From: Patescibacteria group bacterium | GTDB taxonomy: Bacteria; Patescibacteriota; Minisyncoccia; Phycocordibacterales; CAIZLB01 | NCBI GenBank assembly: GCA_030917685.1 | Contig: JAUPUG010000038.1 | Coordinates: forward strand, 1-32,759 | Direction: 5' to 3' | Length of the DNA: 32,759 nt | Shown: in pieces, positions 16,225 to 26,107 of the stretch | How positions within the stretch are numbered: the stretch's first letter is position 1 | Layout: the number at the start of each line of letters is the position of its first letter | The notes under the pieces: generated by a model | What the model was told of the DNA's origin: nothing | The model's input: the letters and a program-made list of their open reading frames with translations, nothing else | Databases searched by the model: none | Program-made: the position numbers and the translations under genes

Positions 16225-16818
16225 GTGAACAGTACTATACAAGAAAATACAAGTGTTACCTCAGAAAACATCATTCTAATCCAGAGGCTTCTAAAACAGG
16301 GTGAGGGTGGAATTCTGACTGTTGATTTGTTTTGGGAGTCTGATCCGTCTCATGGTTGCCATATGTATCTGTATAATCGGGCTGAGATCGAGCAGGTAGA
16401 TGGTAATGGCCCCGCAAGGTGGACTATTTCCACCGAAAGAGGAACTAAGAAAGTTGAAGGTGCAGACTATCAAACAGGCTGGGAGCATGACAGATGGTAC
16501 ACGTTTCGACCTCGCAGGATCGGAGAGGAAACTTTTCCAAATAAGATACTCGCTGATGAAAAGATTGCCTTCTTTCTTGGAATGCATAGCACCACACAGA
16601 AAGGTTTTGGTTTTACTGACCACAATCTGGCAATCTATATCCCCAATGTTGGTGGAAATCGTGAGCATGCTGTGCGGCAAGGATTGATGCATATCATCGA
16701 TGAAGTGCTTAAGATGCGTGCTGATATTGCTGACTCAGAATTCGATGAGCTCTGGCGGTATATCAGTCAAGATCTGAAAGATGGAAAAGCAGTCCTTGCG
16801 AGTCTTATTGGGTGTTAA
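16225..16818 (+). CDS. Hypothetical protein, 197 aa
   Basis: GTG start with upstream GAAAGGA; open frame, no family recognised. Confidence 0.6.
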   Translation: MNSTIQENTSVTSENIILIQRLLKQGEGGILTVDLFWESDPSHGCHMYLYNRAEIEQVDGNGPARWTISTERGTKKVEGADYQTGWEHDRWYTFRPRRIGEETFPNKILADEKIAFFLGMHSTTQKGFGFTDHNLAIYIPNVGGNREHAVRQGLMHIIDEVLKMRADIADSEFDELWRYISQDLKDGKAVLASLIGC

Positions 16819-16856
16819 CTCACTGAGTGCCCTGAGGTTTTGTTAGTCTATCTGTT

Positions 16857-16895
16857 AACCCGATAGTGTTCTTCATTGAATGCTGTCGGGTTTTT
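16857..16895 (+). terminator. Intrinsic terminator
   Basis: AACCCGATAG ... CTGTCGGGTT followed by TTT. Confidence 0.8.
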
Positions 16896-16917
16896 GTTTG
16901 ATATACTTATTTTGCAG

Positions 16918-17496
16918 ATGACATTTAAACTCCTCTACAACGAAATAGGTCCACTTGGTACACCATATCAAAAAGGAGATTGGAAAAAGTTTGCCATACA
17001 TATTGATACGGAGGTAAAAGGATTTTTTGGTGACTATCAGTTTTTGAGTAATTTTTGGCCGTGCCACGTGACCCTTGATGGCGTCTCGTACAAAAGTGTA
17101 GAGCTCGCATATCAAGCATCAAAGTGGAAAGCGGGTACAGACCGTGAATATTTTACAAACTGCACCAGTCTTCAGTCTATCGAATACAATAGAACTCACA
17201 CTGGATCCAGTGCCAGTGCGGGTGTTGACGGCGGTGCTCATGTAAGTGCTCCAAATGGATATACCCCTGACGAGTGGAATGCAGTTAAAGTTTCAATTAT
17301 GCGATCTCTCCTTGAACAGAAGTTTGATAGAGAGATGAATCCAGAGCTCTACGCACAACTGTTGGCGACTGGTACAAAACACCTAGAGGAAATGAATTGG
17401 TGGGGTGACACCTTCTGGGGTACTGATAAGGAGGGGAAGGGTGACAATATGCTGGGGAGGTTGTTGATGGAGGTTAGAGATAGGTCGGATCAATAG
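16918..17496 (+). CDS. NADAR-family (YbiA-like) protein
   Basis: GDYQFLSNFWPCHVTLDGVSYKSVELAYQASKW...WNAVKVSIMRSLLEQKFDRE...LLATGTKHLEEMNWWGDTFWGTDKEGKGDNMLGRLLMEVR. Confidence 0.9.
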   Translation: MTFKLLYNEIGPLGTPYQKGDWKKFAIHIDTEVKGFFGDYQFLSNFWPCHVTLDGVSYKSVELAYQASKWKAGTDREYFTNCTSLQSIEYNRTHTGSSASAGVDGGAHVSAPNGYTPDEWNAVKVSIMRSLLEQKFDREMNPELYAQLLATGTKHLEEMNWWGDTFWGTDKEGKGDNMLGRLLMEVRDRSDQ

Positions 17497-17568
17497 ATCA
17501 TCGCATAGACGGACAGTATAGTTCTATAGTTTGTAAAAGTACACACATTGGTCTACACTTGATGTATT

Positions 17569-18462
17569 ATGGCAATTCCAAAATTTGATGAGACAATGCT
17601 TCCTATATTAAGAGTTTTGAGTGATGGTAAACCAAGACAATTAATAGAGGTTTCTGGAATCCTGGAAAATGAATTCGGAGTAACGGATGAGGAGAGAGAA
17701 CAGACTGTTTCAAATGGGTATACAAAGTTCTATGACAGAGTCTCATGGGGAAGAACGTATTTAAAGAAAGCTGGATTAATAGTGCAAGAATCGCGAGGGT
17801 CAGATGTTTGTATAACAGAGGAGGGTTTAAAAATTATAAATGCAAAAATCGATAAAATGGATATAGATTTTCTTAAAAGATATCCATCTTTTATGTTGTT
17901 TGTAGACGGAGGAACTAAAACGCCCGAAGAGATAAATAATACTTTGTCAGGAAATCTCTCACCTCAAGACATGATTGATCAGGGTTTTGCAAGATTCTCG
18001 AATACCCTCAAGAGTGATCTTTTGGAAAAACTGCAGAGTACAAATCCATATTTCTTCGAAAGAGTTGCATTGATACTCTTCCAAAAAATGGGTTATGGTG
18101 ATTTTCAAGAAACTTCAAAATCGGGCGATGGAGGAATTGACGGAGTTATTAGTCAGGATAAGTTAGGTCTAGAGAAAATCTATATTCAAGCAAAGAGATT
18201 TGCGAGTACAAATAAAGTTAGAGAGCCAGAAATTAGAAACTTTATTGGCGCAATGAGTGGAGATGTAAGTAAGGGAATTTTTGTCACGACTTCATCTTTT
18301 GATGAATCTGCAGTACAGAAGGCTAAGAATGCAAGTCATAAGATTGTATTAATTGATGGCGATGCACTCACAGATTTAATGATTAAATATGGAGTAGGTG
18401 TTCAAACTGCCTCAGTCTATGAATTGAAAGAGATCGATACTGACTTTTTCGAAGTATCCTAA
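17569..18462 (+). CDS. mrr: Mrr-like restriction endonuclease
   Basis: Mrr N-terminal winged helix, then FFERVALILFQKMGYGDFQETSKSGDGGIDGVISQDKLGLEKIYIQAKRF. Confidence 0.92.
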   Translation: MAIPKFDETMLPILRVLSDGKPRQLIEVSGILENEFGVTDEEREQTVSNGYTKFYDRVSWGRTYLKKAGLIVQESRGSDVCITEEGLKIINAKIDKMDIDFLKRYPSFMLFVDGGTKTPEEINNTLSGNLSPQDMIDQGFARFSNTLKSDLLEKLQSTNPYFFERVALILFQKMGYGDFQETSKSGDGGIDGVISQDKLGLEKIYIQAKRFASTNKVREPEIRNFIGAMSGDVSKGIFVTTSSFDESAVQKAKNASHKIVLIDGDALTDLMIKYGVGVQTASVYELKEIDTDFFEVS

Positions 18463-18506
18463 AATCTAGCCAAAATGCATATAAAATATGCTAAAATACC
18501 CTACAC

Positions 18507-19973
18507 ATGTTCGAACAAGCCTTTAAAAATATAGATGATTCTCTGCGGAAAGATGCCGGTTCATCAAGCGAACTCGACTATATCGAGCAGACTTCATGGA
18601 TACTCTTTTTGAAGTATTTGGATGATTTGGAGAAAGATAGAGCTATCTCTGCAAAGCTAGCTGGTAAAAAATACCAATATGTACTACCCGAGGAATTGCG
18701 ATGGGAGACTTGGGCGTGTCCAAAAAACGCAGAAGGGAAGCTTGATCATACAAAAGCTCAAAATGGTGAAGACTTGAAAGATTTTGTTGATCAGAAGCTT
18801 TTTCCTACTCTCAAGAAGTTCAAAGTAGATGCAGAACATGCTGATACTATCGAATACAAGATTGGAGAGATTTTTAGTGAATTGAAAAATAAGATTCAAA
18901 GTGGATATACAATTCGAAATGTTTTAAATATTATCGACAAAATGCACTTTCGTTCGCAAGAAGAAAAGCATGAACTCTCACATCTTTATGAAGGAAAGAT
19001 CAAAAACATGGGTAATGCTGGTAAAAATGGAGGTGAGTACTATACTCCGCGTCCACTCATTAAAACTATTGTACAAGTAGTTGGTCCAAAGATCGGCGAT
19101 ACTATATATGACGGTGCTGTAGGCTCTGCGGGTTTTCTTGTAGAAGCTTTTGAGTATCTCAAAATGAGCAAGGGAAGTATTGAGAAACTTTCTGTAAAAG
19201 AAATGAATACTCTACAAAAAGAGACCTTCTATGGAAAAGAGAAAAAGTCTCTTGCGTACATCATTGGTATTATGAATATGATCTTGCATGGTATCGATGC
19301 ACCAAATATTATTCATACAAATACGCTGGGTGAAAACTTGATGGATATTCAAGAGAAAGATAGATACTCTGTAGTGCTCGCAAACCCGCCTTTTGGAGGT
19401 AAAGAACATACAGAGGTACAACAAAACTTTCCTATAAAAACAGGAGAGACTGCTTCATTGTTCTTGCAGCATTTTATAAAAATCCTCAAAGCAGGAGGAA
19501 AAGCTGGTGTGGTTATTAAAAATACTTTTCTCTCAAATACTGATAATGCATCTGTGGCTCTTCGAAAGCTTTTGCTTGAAAGTTGTAATCTTCATACAGT
19601 CCTCGATCTCCCAGGAGGAACTTTTACAGGTGCAGGGGTAAAGACTGTTGTACTTTTTTTCGAAAAAGGAAAAACGACAAAGAAAGTGTGGTTCTATCAG
19701 CTCAATCTCGATAGAAATCTCGGCAGAACTAATCCACTCAATGAAAAAGATTTGGCTGATTTCATAACTCTTCAAAAGACTAAGGCTGACTCTGAAAATT
19801 CATGGTCGGTGGATGTTTCGACTATTGATCAGAATACATTTGACCTTTCGGTAAAGAATCCAAACAAAGGTGGGGAAGTGAAGCTTCGTGAGCCGAAGGA
19901 TATTTTGAAGGAGATTTCTGAATTAGATAAAGAAAGTATAGAAATATTATCAGTAATAAAATCTATTATATAA
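18507..19973 (+). CDS. hsdM: Type I restriction-modification methyltransferase subunit
   Basis: GGEYYTPRPLIKTIVQVVGPKIGDTIYDGAVGSAGFL, ANPPFGG motif. Confidence 0.96.
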   Translation: MFEQAFKNIDDSLRKDAGSSSELDYIEQTSWILFLKYLDDLEKDRAISAKLAGKKYQYVLPEELRWETWACPKNAEGKLDHTKAQNGEDLKDFVDQKLFPTLKKFKVDAEHADTIEYKIGEIFSELKNKIQSGYTIRNVLNIIDKMHFRSQEEKHELSHLYEGKIKNMGNAGKNGGEYYTPRPLIKTIVQVVGPKIGDTIYDGAVGSAGFLVEAFEYLKMSKGSIEKLSVKEMNTLQKETFYGKEKKSLAYIIGIMNMILHGIDAPNIIHTNTLGENLMDIQEKDRYSVVLANPPFGGKEHTEVQQNFPIKTGETASLFLQHFIKILKAGGKAGVVIKNTFLSNTDNASVALRKLLLESCNLHTVLDLPGGTFTGAGVKTVVLFFEKGKTTKKVWFYQLNLDRNLGRTNPLNEKDLADFITLQKTKADSENSWSVDVSTIDQNTFDLSVKNPNKGGEVKLREPKDILKEISELDKESIEILSVIKSII

Positions 19974-19977
19974 AAAT

Positions 19978-20235
19978 ATGAACGGCATAAAATTTTCAGA
20001 TATAAAGACAGAGTTGCAGGCTGCCTTAGGTGAAAAATTAAAACAGACCCCAATTCTCGGGGAGGCCGGTTTTACGTTGATTGATGGTTTTATGACCTTG
20101 TCACTTAACGGTGAGTTATCAAACAATTTAATCATTGGTGGTCCAAGCATTCCTACTGTTGGAATTGTCGGTAACACGTCTGGTCGAATCTATACTTTTG
20201 CCTTGAAGGTTATTCTTCCTAATATTAAGATTTAA
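19978..20235 (+). CDS. Hypothetical protein, 85 aa, inside the hsd operon
   Basis: Starts 5 nt after hsdM and ends 1 nt before the next ATG. Confidence 0.6.
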   Translation: MNGIKFSDIKTELQAALGEKLKQTPILGEAGFTLIDGFMTLSLNGELSNNLIIGGPSIPTVGIVGNTSGRIYTFALKVILPNIKI

Positions 20236-20236
20236 T

Positions 20237-20767
20237 ATGAATGAAAATACTACAGAGGTATCATCAGATGTAAACGCTAAGCCTGCTGATTCTTCACAAA
20301 TTAGTGAAAATTTAGCTATTCAGAATACCGTAAATACCGAAACTTTTGATAATTTAAAGAAAGAAGTATTACAACTTAAAGATGATTTTAATAATGAAAA
20401 AAATAAAATTGTCTCGCTTAAAACAGATTTTGAAAAAAGTAAATTTGATCTAATTACGCTCATTGGTATTTTTGTAGGTTTAATTACTTATTTAGGTCTA
20501 GAAATTCAGGTGTTTAAAACTATTAACAATCCACTTTTAATCATTGGTGTATCAGTATTTTTTATCGCCTCGATCTTATTATTCATTCTCGGTATAAATT
20601 CAGTAATGAAGAAGATGGAGTCACTCACATGGAGAGATTTTAATAATCCTCTATACGTTATACTCACAGTTTTATTAATTATATCTATATTTTTTATTCT
20701 TATTGGTTATAAAGACTATTCAAATAGTAATCTCAATATTCACTATATAAGCAATTATGAAAACTAA
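20237..20767 (+). CDS. Coiled-coil plus transmembrane protein, inside the hsd operon
   Basis: NLKKEVLQLKDDFNNEKNKIVSLKTDFEKSKFD then three to four hydrophobic helices. Overlaps the hsdS start. Confidence 0.7.
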   Translation: MNENTTEVSSDVNAKPADSSQISENLAIQNTVNTETFDNLKKEVLQLKDDFNNEKNKIVSLKTDFEKSKFDLITLIGIFVGLITYLGLEIQVFKTINNPLLIIGVSVFFIASILLFILGINSVMKKMESLTWRDFNNPLYVILTVLLIISIFFILIGYKDYSNSNLNIHYISNYEN

Positions 20768-21968
20768 CTGGCAAACGAAAAAACTTGGAGAAGTTTGCGA
20801 GATTGTAAACGGCTCAACCCCATTGAGAAGTAATAAGGATTTTTGGGAGGGCGGTAATATTGATTGGTTTACAATTGAGGATATTAGGAAGCAGGGGAGA
20901 GTTATAAGGATTACTGAACAAAAAATTACTCAAAGAGCATTGAAAAAGATGGGTGATAGATTATTGCCGCCTGAGTCGGTATTGTTGTGCTGTACTGCAT
21001 CGGTGGGAGAATATGCCATAACAAAGGTACCTCTCGTAACAAATCAGCAATTCAATGGTTTGGTTATAAAAGATTCTAGAATTCTTAACCCTATGTTTTT
21101 GTTTTATTTTTCCTCAATGCTTAAGGATCATCTCCTGACACTTAGTGGCAAAGCTACAATTGATTTTATTCCTATAAGTAGATTGAAGAATATTGATATA
21201 AACTATCCTCAAATCTCTGAACAAAAGAGAATAGTCAAAATCCTAGATGAAACTTTTAAAAAAATTGAAAGAATAAAGAAGAATTTAGAAGCAAATCGGA
21301 GCAGTTCTATAGAGTTTTTTGACTCCTATTTGCAGGATGTGTTAAAAATGAATGCAAAAAAATGGAAAAGTTCAATTTTGAAGGAGTTGTCCATCAAAAT
21401 AGGGAGTGGGGCCACCCCTAGAGGAGGAAAGGATTCTTATACCAATGAAGGCACTTCTCTTGTTAGGAGTATGAATGTGCACGATAGATTTTTTAAAGAA
21501 AAGAATCTTGCTTACATAAACGAAAAACAAGCTAAGGATCTATCGAATGTTACTCTTGAAGAGAATGATGTGCTTGTAAATATTACAGGTGCATCAGTCG
21601 CGAGGTCGTGTGTATTTCCTGGAAAGTATTTGCCAGCAAGAGTCAATCAGCACGTATCAATCATCAGAGTGGATCAAGATGTGATTGATCCAAAATTCTT
21701 AAACTTCCTTTTAACTTCTAATTTTTATAAAAAGCAACTCCTTGCTACAGGTGAGCAAGGATCGACTCGACAAGCAATAACTAAATCGCAGCTAGAGTGT
21801 TTTGAGGTTGAATACCCATCTCTGGTAGAACAAAAATCCATCGTCAAAAAACTAGACGCCCTCTCAGAAAAAACTAAAAAACTAGAAGAAATCTACAAGA
21901 GAAAACTCCAGAATATAGATGAGCTTAAAAAGTCTATTTTGCAGAAGGCTTTTAATGGGAAGCTATAG
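20757..21968 (+). CDS. hsdS: Type I restriction-modification specificity subunit
   Basis: Two target-recognition halves (WQTKKLGEVCEIVNGSTP; WKSSILKELSIKIGSGATPRGG) and coiled-coil helices (SEQKRIVKILDETFKKIERIKKNLE; VEQKSIVKKLDALSEKTKKLEEIY). Confidence 0.95.
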   Translation: MKTNWQTKKLGEVCEIVNGSTPLRSNKDFWEGGNIDWFTIEDIRKQGRVIRITEQKITQRALKKMGDRLLPPESVLLCCTASVGEYAITKVPLVTNQQFNGLVIKDSRILNPMFLFYFSSMLKDHLLTLSGKATIDFIPISRLKNIDINYPQISEQKRIVKILDETFKKIERIKKNLEANRSSSIEFFDSYLQDVLKMNAKKWKSSILKELSIKIGSGATPRGGKDSYTNEGTSLVRSMNVHDRFFKEKNLAYINEKQAKDLSNVTLEENDVLVNITGASVARSCVFPGKYLPARVNQHVSIIRVDQDVIDPKFLNFLLTSNFYKKQLLATGEQGSTRQAITKSQLECFEVEYPSLVEQKSIVKKLDALSEKTKKLEEIYKRKLQNIDELKKSILQKAFNGKL

Positions 21969-22045
21969 GTTTGTATACATCTCTTGACTCAATGTATACA
22001 AACCTATATACTTTCTATACATTCAAAAAAAGATGTATACAAACC
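21967..22045 (+). promoter_or_regulatory. Promoter with three TGTATACA operator copies upstream of and over the fic start
   Basis: AGGTTTGTATACAT (21967..21980), ATGTATACAAACCT (21992..22005), ATGTATACAAACC (22033..22045). TTGACT (21984..21989)-17-TATACT (22007..22012). Confidence 0.8.
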
Positions 22046-23199
22046 CTAAAATCATGCAAATAGGCCAAAATATCCCACAGAAAGGAGGTTTTAAAGCTTT
22101 TATTCCAGACACCTTTCCACCAAAGGCTGGCTTTGAATTTGATTCAAGCATTATAAAAAAGAGTAATGAAGCTACACGACTTCTTGGTAAACTCGATGGT
22201 ATTACCAAGCTTCTTCCTGATGCTGACTTCTTTTTGCTTATGTATCTTAGAAAAGATGCGGCATCTTCAAGTCAGATTGAGGGAACAATGGCAACTATGG
22301 TAGATGCAATAGAAGTTGAAATACAACAAAGCTCAAATATTCCGCAAGATGTGGATGATATTTTGCATTACATAAAAGCACTCAACTACGGAATAAAAAG
22401 AGTGACCGACGAAGACTTTCCTATTTCACTCCGTTTTATTTGTGAGTTACATAAGCAACTTATGGACCAGGCTCGTTCGACACATCATGCGTATCCAGGT
22501 GAGTTTCGTCGAAGTCAAAACTGGATTGGTGGTACTAAACCAGAAACTGCTCGTTTTGTTCCACCGCCAGTAGAAGATATGCAGCGAGCACTCAATGATC
22601 TTGAAAAATTTATTCACTCAGAGGATTCTCTGTTGGATATTATTAAAGCTGGATTAATTCACTCGCAGTTTGAAACCATCCACCCTTTTACTGATGGTAA
22701 TGGAAGAACAGGGCGAATGCTTATTACGTTCTATCTATGGAAAGTTGGTCTACTTGAAAAGCCCGTTCTATTCCTCTCGTCATACTTTAAAAGACACCAA
22801 GAAGTGTATTACGAAAAGCTAGCAAGCTATCATAGTGATAACGGTAATATTTCAGATTGGATAAACTTCTTTCTTGATGGAGTTATTGAAATTGCAAAGG
22901 AAGCAATATCAACAGTTGAAAAAATCACTATTCTTCGAGAGAAAGATATGCTCAAGATCCAAAAACTTGGTAAGCGTGCATCAGAGAGTGCTTCTTTGGT
23001 GTTGCCAAAATTATACGCGCAGCCGATTATAAGTGTATCCCTTATCCAAAAGTGGACAGGTTTTACAAGAGCAGGAGCGCAGGCTGTTATTGATCGTTTT
23101 ATTGAACTCGGGATATTATCTCCTAAAGATAAGGATAAAAAGTATGGACAGTCGTATATTTACAAAAAGTATATTACTATATTCAGTGAGGGTGAATAA
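22033..23199 (+). CDS. Fic family protein with N-terminal inhibitory-type motif and C-terminal winged-helix-like region
   Basis: HPFTDGNGRTGR active-site motif; SSQIEGT; C-terminal LIQKWTGFTRAGAQAVIDRFIELGIL. Confidence 0.95.
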   Translation: MYTNPKIMQIGQNIPQKGGFKAFIPDTFPPKAGFEFDSSIIKKSNEATRLLGKLDGITKLLPDADFFLLMYLRKDAASSSQIEGTMATMVDAIEVEIQQSSNIPQDVDDILHYIKALNYGIKRVTDEDFPISLRFICELHKQLMDQARSTHHAYPGEFRRSQNWIGGTKPETARFVPPPVEDMQRALNDLEKFIHSEDSLLDIIKAGLIHSQFETIHPFTDGNGRTGRMLITFYLWKVGLLEKPVLFLSSYFKRHQEVYYEKLASYHSDNGNISDWINFFLDGVIEIAKEAISTVEKITILREKDMLKIQKLGKRASESASLVLPKLYAQPIISVSLIQKWTGFTRAGAQAVIDRFIELGILSPKDKDKKYGQSYIYKKYITIFSEGE

Positions 23200-23218
23200 A
23201 ATCAATTAATCTATTACC

Positions 23219-25591
23219 ATGAACGAATCCGAAACAAGAGCTGAACTCATAGACCCACAACTGCGTGAAGCTGGATGGGGTGTTATTGAGGACACAAAGA
23301 TACTTCGAGAATTTCGTATCACTCCTGGGAAAATAGAGATGGGTGACAATAGACGTAATCCTGAGATTGCGGACTATATTTTGGTATATAAAAATGAGAA
23401 GTTGGCTGTGGTTGAAGCAAAAAAAGAGTCACTCGACTATACCGAGGGTGTAGCTCAGGCAAAGACGTATGCGAAGAAGCTTACAATCCCTTTTGGATAT
23501 TCTACAAATGGAAAGGGAATCTATGAGATTTCCATGAATACCGGTGCTGAGCTTCCTGTATTAAAATTTCCAACACCTGCAGAACTCTGGGATAAAATAT
23601 ATTCAAAAGAATTACAAGCACGAAATGAGTGGAAAGAAAAGTTCCAGGCTGTTCCTTTTGAAGATGTGAATGCAACAAGACCTGCTCGATACTATCAAGA
23701 GATTGCAGTGAATTGTGTGGTCAATGCTGTTGCTGAAGATAAGCAGAGAATTCTTCTGACACTTGCAACTGGTACAGGTAAAACATTTGTTGCATTTCAA
23801 GTTGCTTGGAAACTATTCCAAGCTAGATGGAACAAGGCGAGAGATGGACAGAGACAACCTCGAATCCTCTTTTTGGCAGATAGAAATATTCTCGCAGATC
23901 AGGCGTACAATTCTTTCGGTGCATTTCCAGAAAATTCTCTAGTACGTATTACTCCTGCAAATATTAGAAGACACGGTGAAGTACCAATGAATGGAAGTGT
24001 ATTCTTTGCAATCTTTCAGACATTCATGAGCGGTCCAAATGAAACTCCATACTACGGTGATTATCCATCAGACTTTTTCGATTTCATTATCATAGACGAG
24101 TGTCATCGAGGTGGATCAAATGACGAATCAAATTGGCGTGGAATCTTGGATTATTTTTCACCTGCTGTACAACTCGGTCTTACGGCGACACCTAAGAGAG
24201 ATGACAACGCAGACACTTATAAATATTTTGGTGAGCCAGTCTATGTATATTCTCTCAAAGAAGGAATTAATGACGGGTTTCTCACGCCATTTAAAGTTAA
24301 GCGAATAAAAACTACACTCGATGAATATATCTATACACCTGATGACCGAGTAATAGAGGGAGAAGTAGAAGAAGGAAAAGTATATACCGAAGACGATTTT
24401 GCCAAAGGTGATATCCATATACAAGAACGAGAAGAAGCTCGTGTAAAAGTGTTTCTCAAGCAAATCAATCAGAATGAAAAGACCCTCGTGTTTTGTGCAA
24501 CCCAAAGTCATGCTTTGCTTGTTCGAAATTTGATCAATAAACACAAAGAGAGTGTTGACCCTGACTATTGTCATCGAGTAACTGCGAATGATGGAATGCT
24601 CGGTGAACAATATCTACGAGAGTTTCAGGATAATGAAAAGACAATTCCAACAATACTTACTACATCGCAGAAACTTTCTACTGGAGTAGATGCACGAAAT
24701 GTCCGAAATATCGTACTTATGCGACCTGTAAATTCAATGATTGAATTCAAGCAGATTGTTGGGCGAGGAACTCGACTTTTTGATGGTAAGAAGTACTTTA
24801 CGATTATCGACTTTGTCGATGCATATCATCATTTTCTTGATCCAGAATGGGATGGTGAGCCTGCAGAAAAAACTGATATAGAAGAAGGGGATGATGGGGA
24901 AACTGGAGAAGGAGACGAAGGTGGAAATACTCCACCAGGTCAGTCAAAAGTATGCGGTGATTGTGGGGAGAAACCGTGCGTATGTGAGACTGAACCAAAT
25001 CCTCCGAGAGTTGAAAAGCTAAAGATCAAGCTCGCTGATGGAAAAGAGCGAAAAATACAGCACATGGTTTCAACTTCATTTTGGAGTGCTGACGGTATGC
25101 CTATTTCAACAGAGCAATTTTTGCAGAATATGTTTGGTTCCTTACCTCAATTTTTTAAAGATGAAAACGAACTGCGACAGATTTGGTCAAATCCAACTAC
25201 TCGAAAGATATTCTTGGATAAGATTGCTATGGAAGGCTTTGAAATTGAACAGCTTGAAACACTGCAAAAGATGGTAGATGCTGAAAATTCTGATTTGTTC
25301 GATGTTCTCGCTTATATCGCTTTTACTAAAAAGCCTATCACTCGACTCGAACGTATTGAGAATACCAAGTACGACATTCTCGAAGGTCTTGATCAAAAGC
25401 ATAGAGAGTTTATTGAATTTGTACTCGCGAAATATCAAGAACGAGGAGTAGAAGAGTTGGATGAGGAAAAGCTGCCAGACCTTTTGAATCTCAAATATCA
25501 CTCTATTAGTGATGCGGAACGATTGCTTGGAGGTGTTGACGCTATTCGTACACTCTTCTTTAATTTTCAAAAGAATTTGTATTCGAAATAA
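23219..25591 (+). CDS. hsdR: Type I restriction enzyme restriction/helicase subunit
   Basis: EIADYILVYKNEKLAVVEAKKE nuclease motif, LATGTGKTFVAFQ Walker A, IIDECHRGG, LGLTATPKR, VGRGTRLF. Confidence 0.95.
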   Translation: MNESETRAELIDPQLREAGWGVIEDTKILREFRITPGKIEMGDNRRNPEIADYILVYKNEKLAVVEAKKESLDYTEGVAQAKTYAKKLTIPFGYSTNGKGIYEISMNTGAELPVLKFPTPAELWDKIYSKELQARNEWKEKFQAVPFEDVNATRPARYYQEIAVNCVVNAVAEDKQRILLTLATGTGKTFVAFQVAWKLFQARWNKARDGQRQPRILFLADRNILADQAYNSFGAFPENSLVRITPANIRRHGEVPMNGSVFFAIFQTFMSGPNETPYYGDYPSDFFDFIIIDECHRGGSNDESNWRGILDYFSPAVQLGLTATPKRDDNADTYKYFGEPVYVYSLKEGINDGFLTPFKVKRIKTTLDEYIYTPDDRVIEGEVEEGKVYTEDDFAKGDIHIQEREEARVKVFLKQINQNEKTLVFCATQSHALLVRNLINKHKESVDPDYCHRVTANDGMLGEQYLREFQDNEKTIPTILTTSQKLSTGVDARNVRNIVLMRPVNSMIEFKQIVGRGTRLFDGKKYFTIIDFVDAYHHFLDPEWDGEPAEKTDIEEGDDGETGEGDEGGNTPPGQSKVCGDCGEKPCVCETEPNPPRVEKLKIKLADGKERKIQHMVSTSFWSADGMPISTEQFLQNMFGSLPQFFKDENELRQIWSNPTTRKIFLDKIAMEGFEIEQLETLQKMVDAENSDLFDVLAYIAFTKKPITRLERIENTKYDILEGLDQKHREFIEFVLAKYQERGVEELDEEKLPDLLNLKYHSISDAERLLGGVDAIRTLFFNFQKNLYSK

Positions 25592-25607
25592 AATATAAGG
25601 TTTAAAA

Positions 25608-26090
25608 ATGAAACCCGATAAAAATAACATTGGAAATGCAGGAGAATATTATGTCGCTTCCAAGCTCTCTGCAATGGACTGTATTGTGACTGTGACGCTG
25701 GGTAGGGCAGAAGCGTTTGATTTGCTAATTGTTACTAAGAATGGAAAAGGTTCGCATTACAAGGTTTCTGTTAAAACTGCTTGGAGTGCGACGGCAGGTT
25801 CTTTTGTCTTAAATGAAAAAGCTGAATTAATCAATTCACCAGATTTATTTTATGCATTCGTTAAGATTAATGAGAATGTCAGTAGTCCAGAAGTTTGGGT
25901 AATACCTAGCTCTTTTGTTGCTTCTGTAGTTAAAAAATCTCATCAAAACTATATTGAGTCTGGTCATAACCAAAATTCATTACGTGGATTTCCTATTGCA
26001 AAGCCAAGGGGTTCATATGATAAATATTACGACTTTGTTGATTTCAATAAGATTGATAAGTACAAGGGTAATTATTCTGTTTTTGAATAA
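25608..26090 (+). CDS. Hypothetical protein, possibly PD-(D/E)XK nuclease-like
   Basis: GNAGEYYVASKLSAMDCIVTVTLGRAEAFDLLIVTKNGKGSHYKVSVKTAW; arrangement E...D...(V)K only suggestive. Confidence 0.55.
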   Translation: MKPDKNNIGNAGEYYVASKLSAMDCIVTVTLGRAEAFDLLIVTKNGKGSHYKVSVKTAWSATAGSFVLNEKAELINSPDLFYAFVKINENVSSPEVWVIPSSFVASVVKKSHQNYIESGHNQNSLRGFPIAKPRGSYDKYYDFVDFNKIDKYKGNYSVFE

Positions 26091-26107
26091 TCATTAATAC
26101 ATATCTT

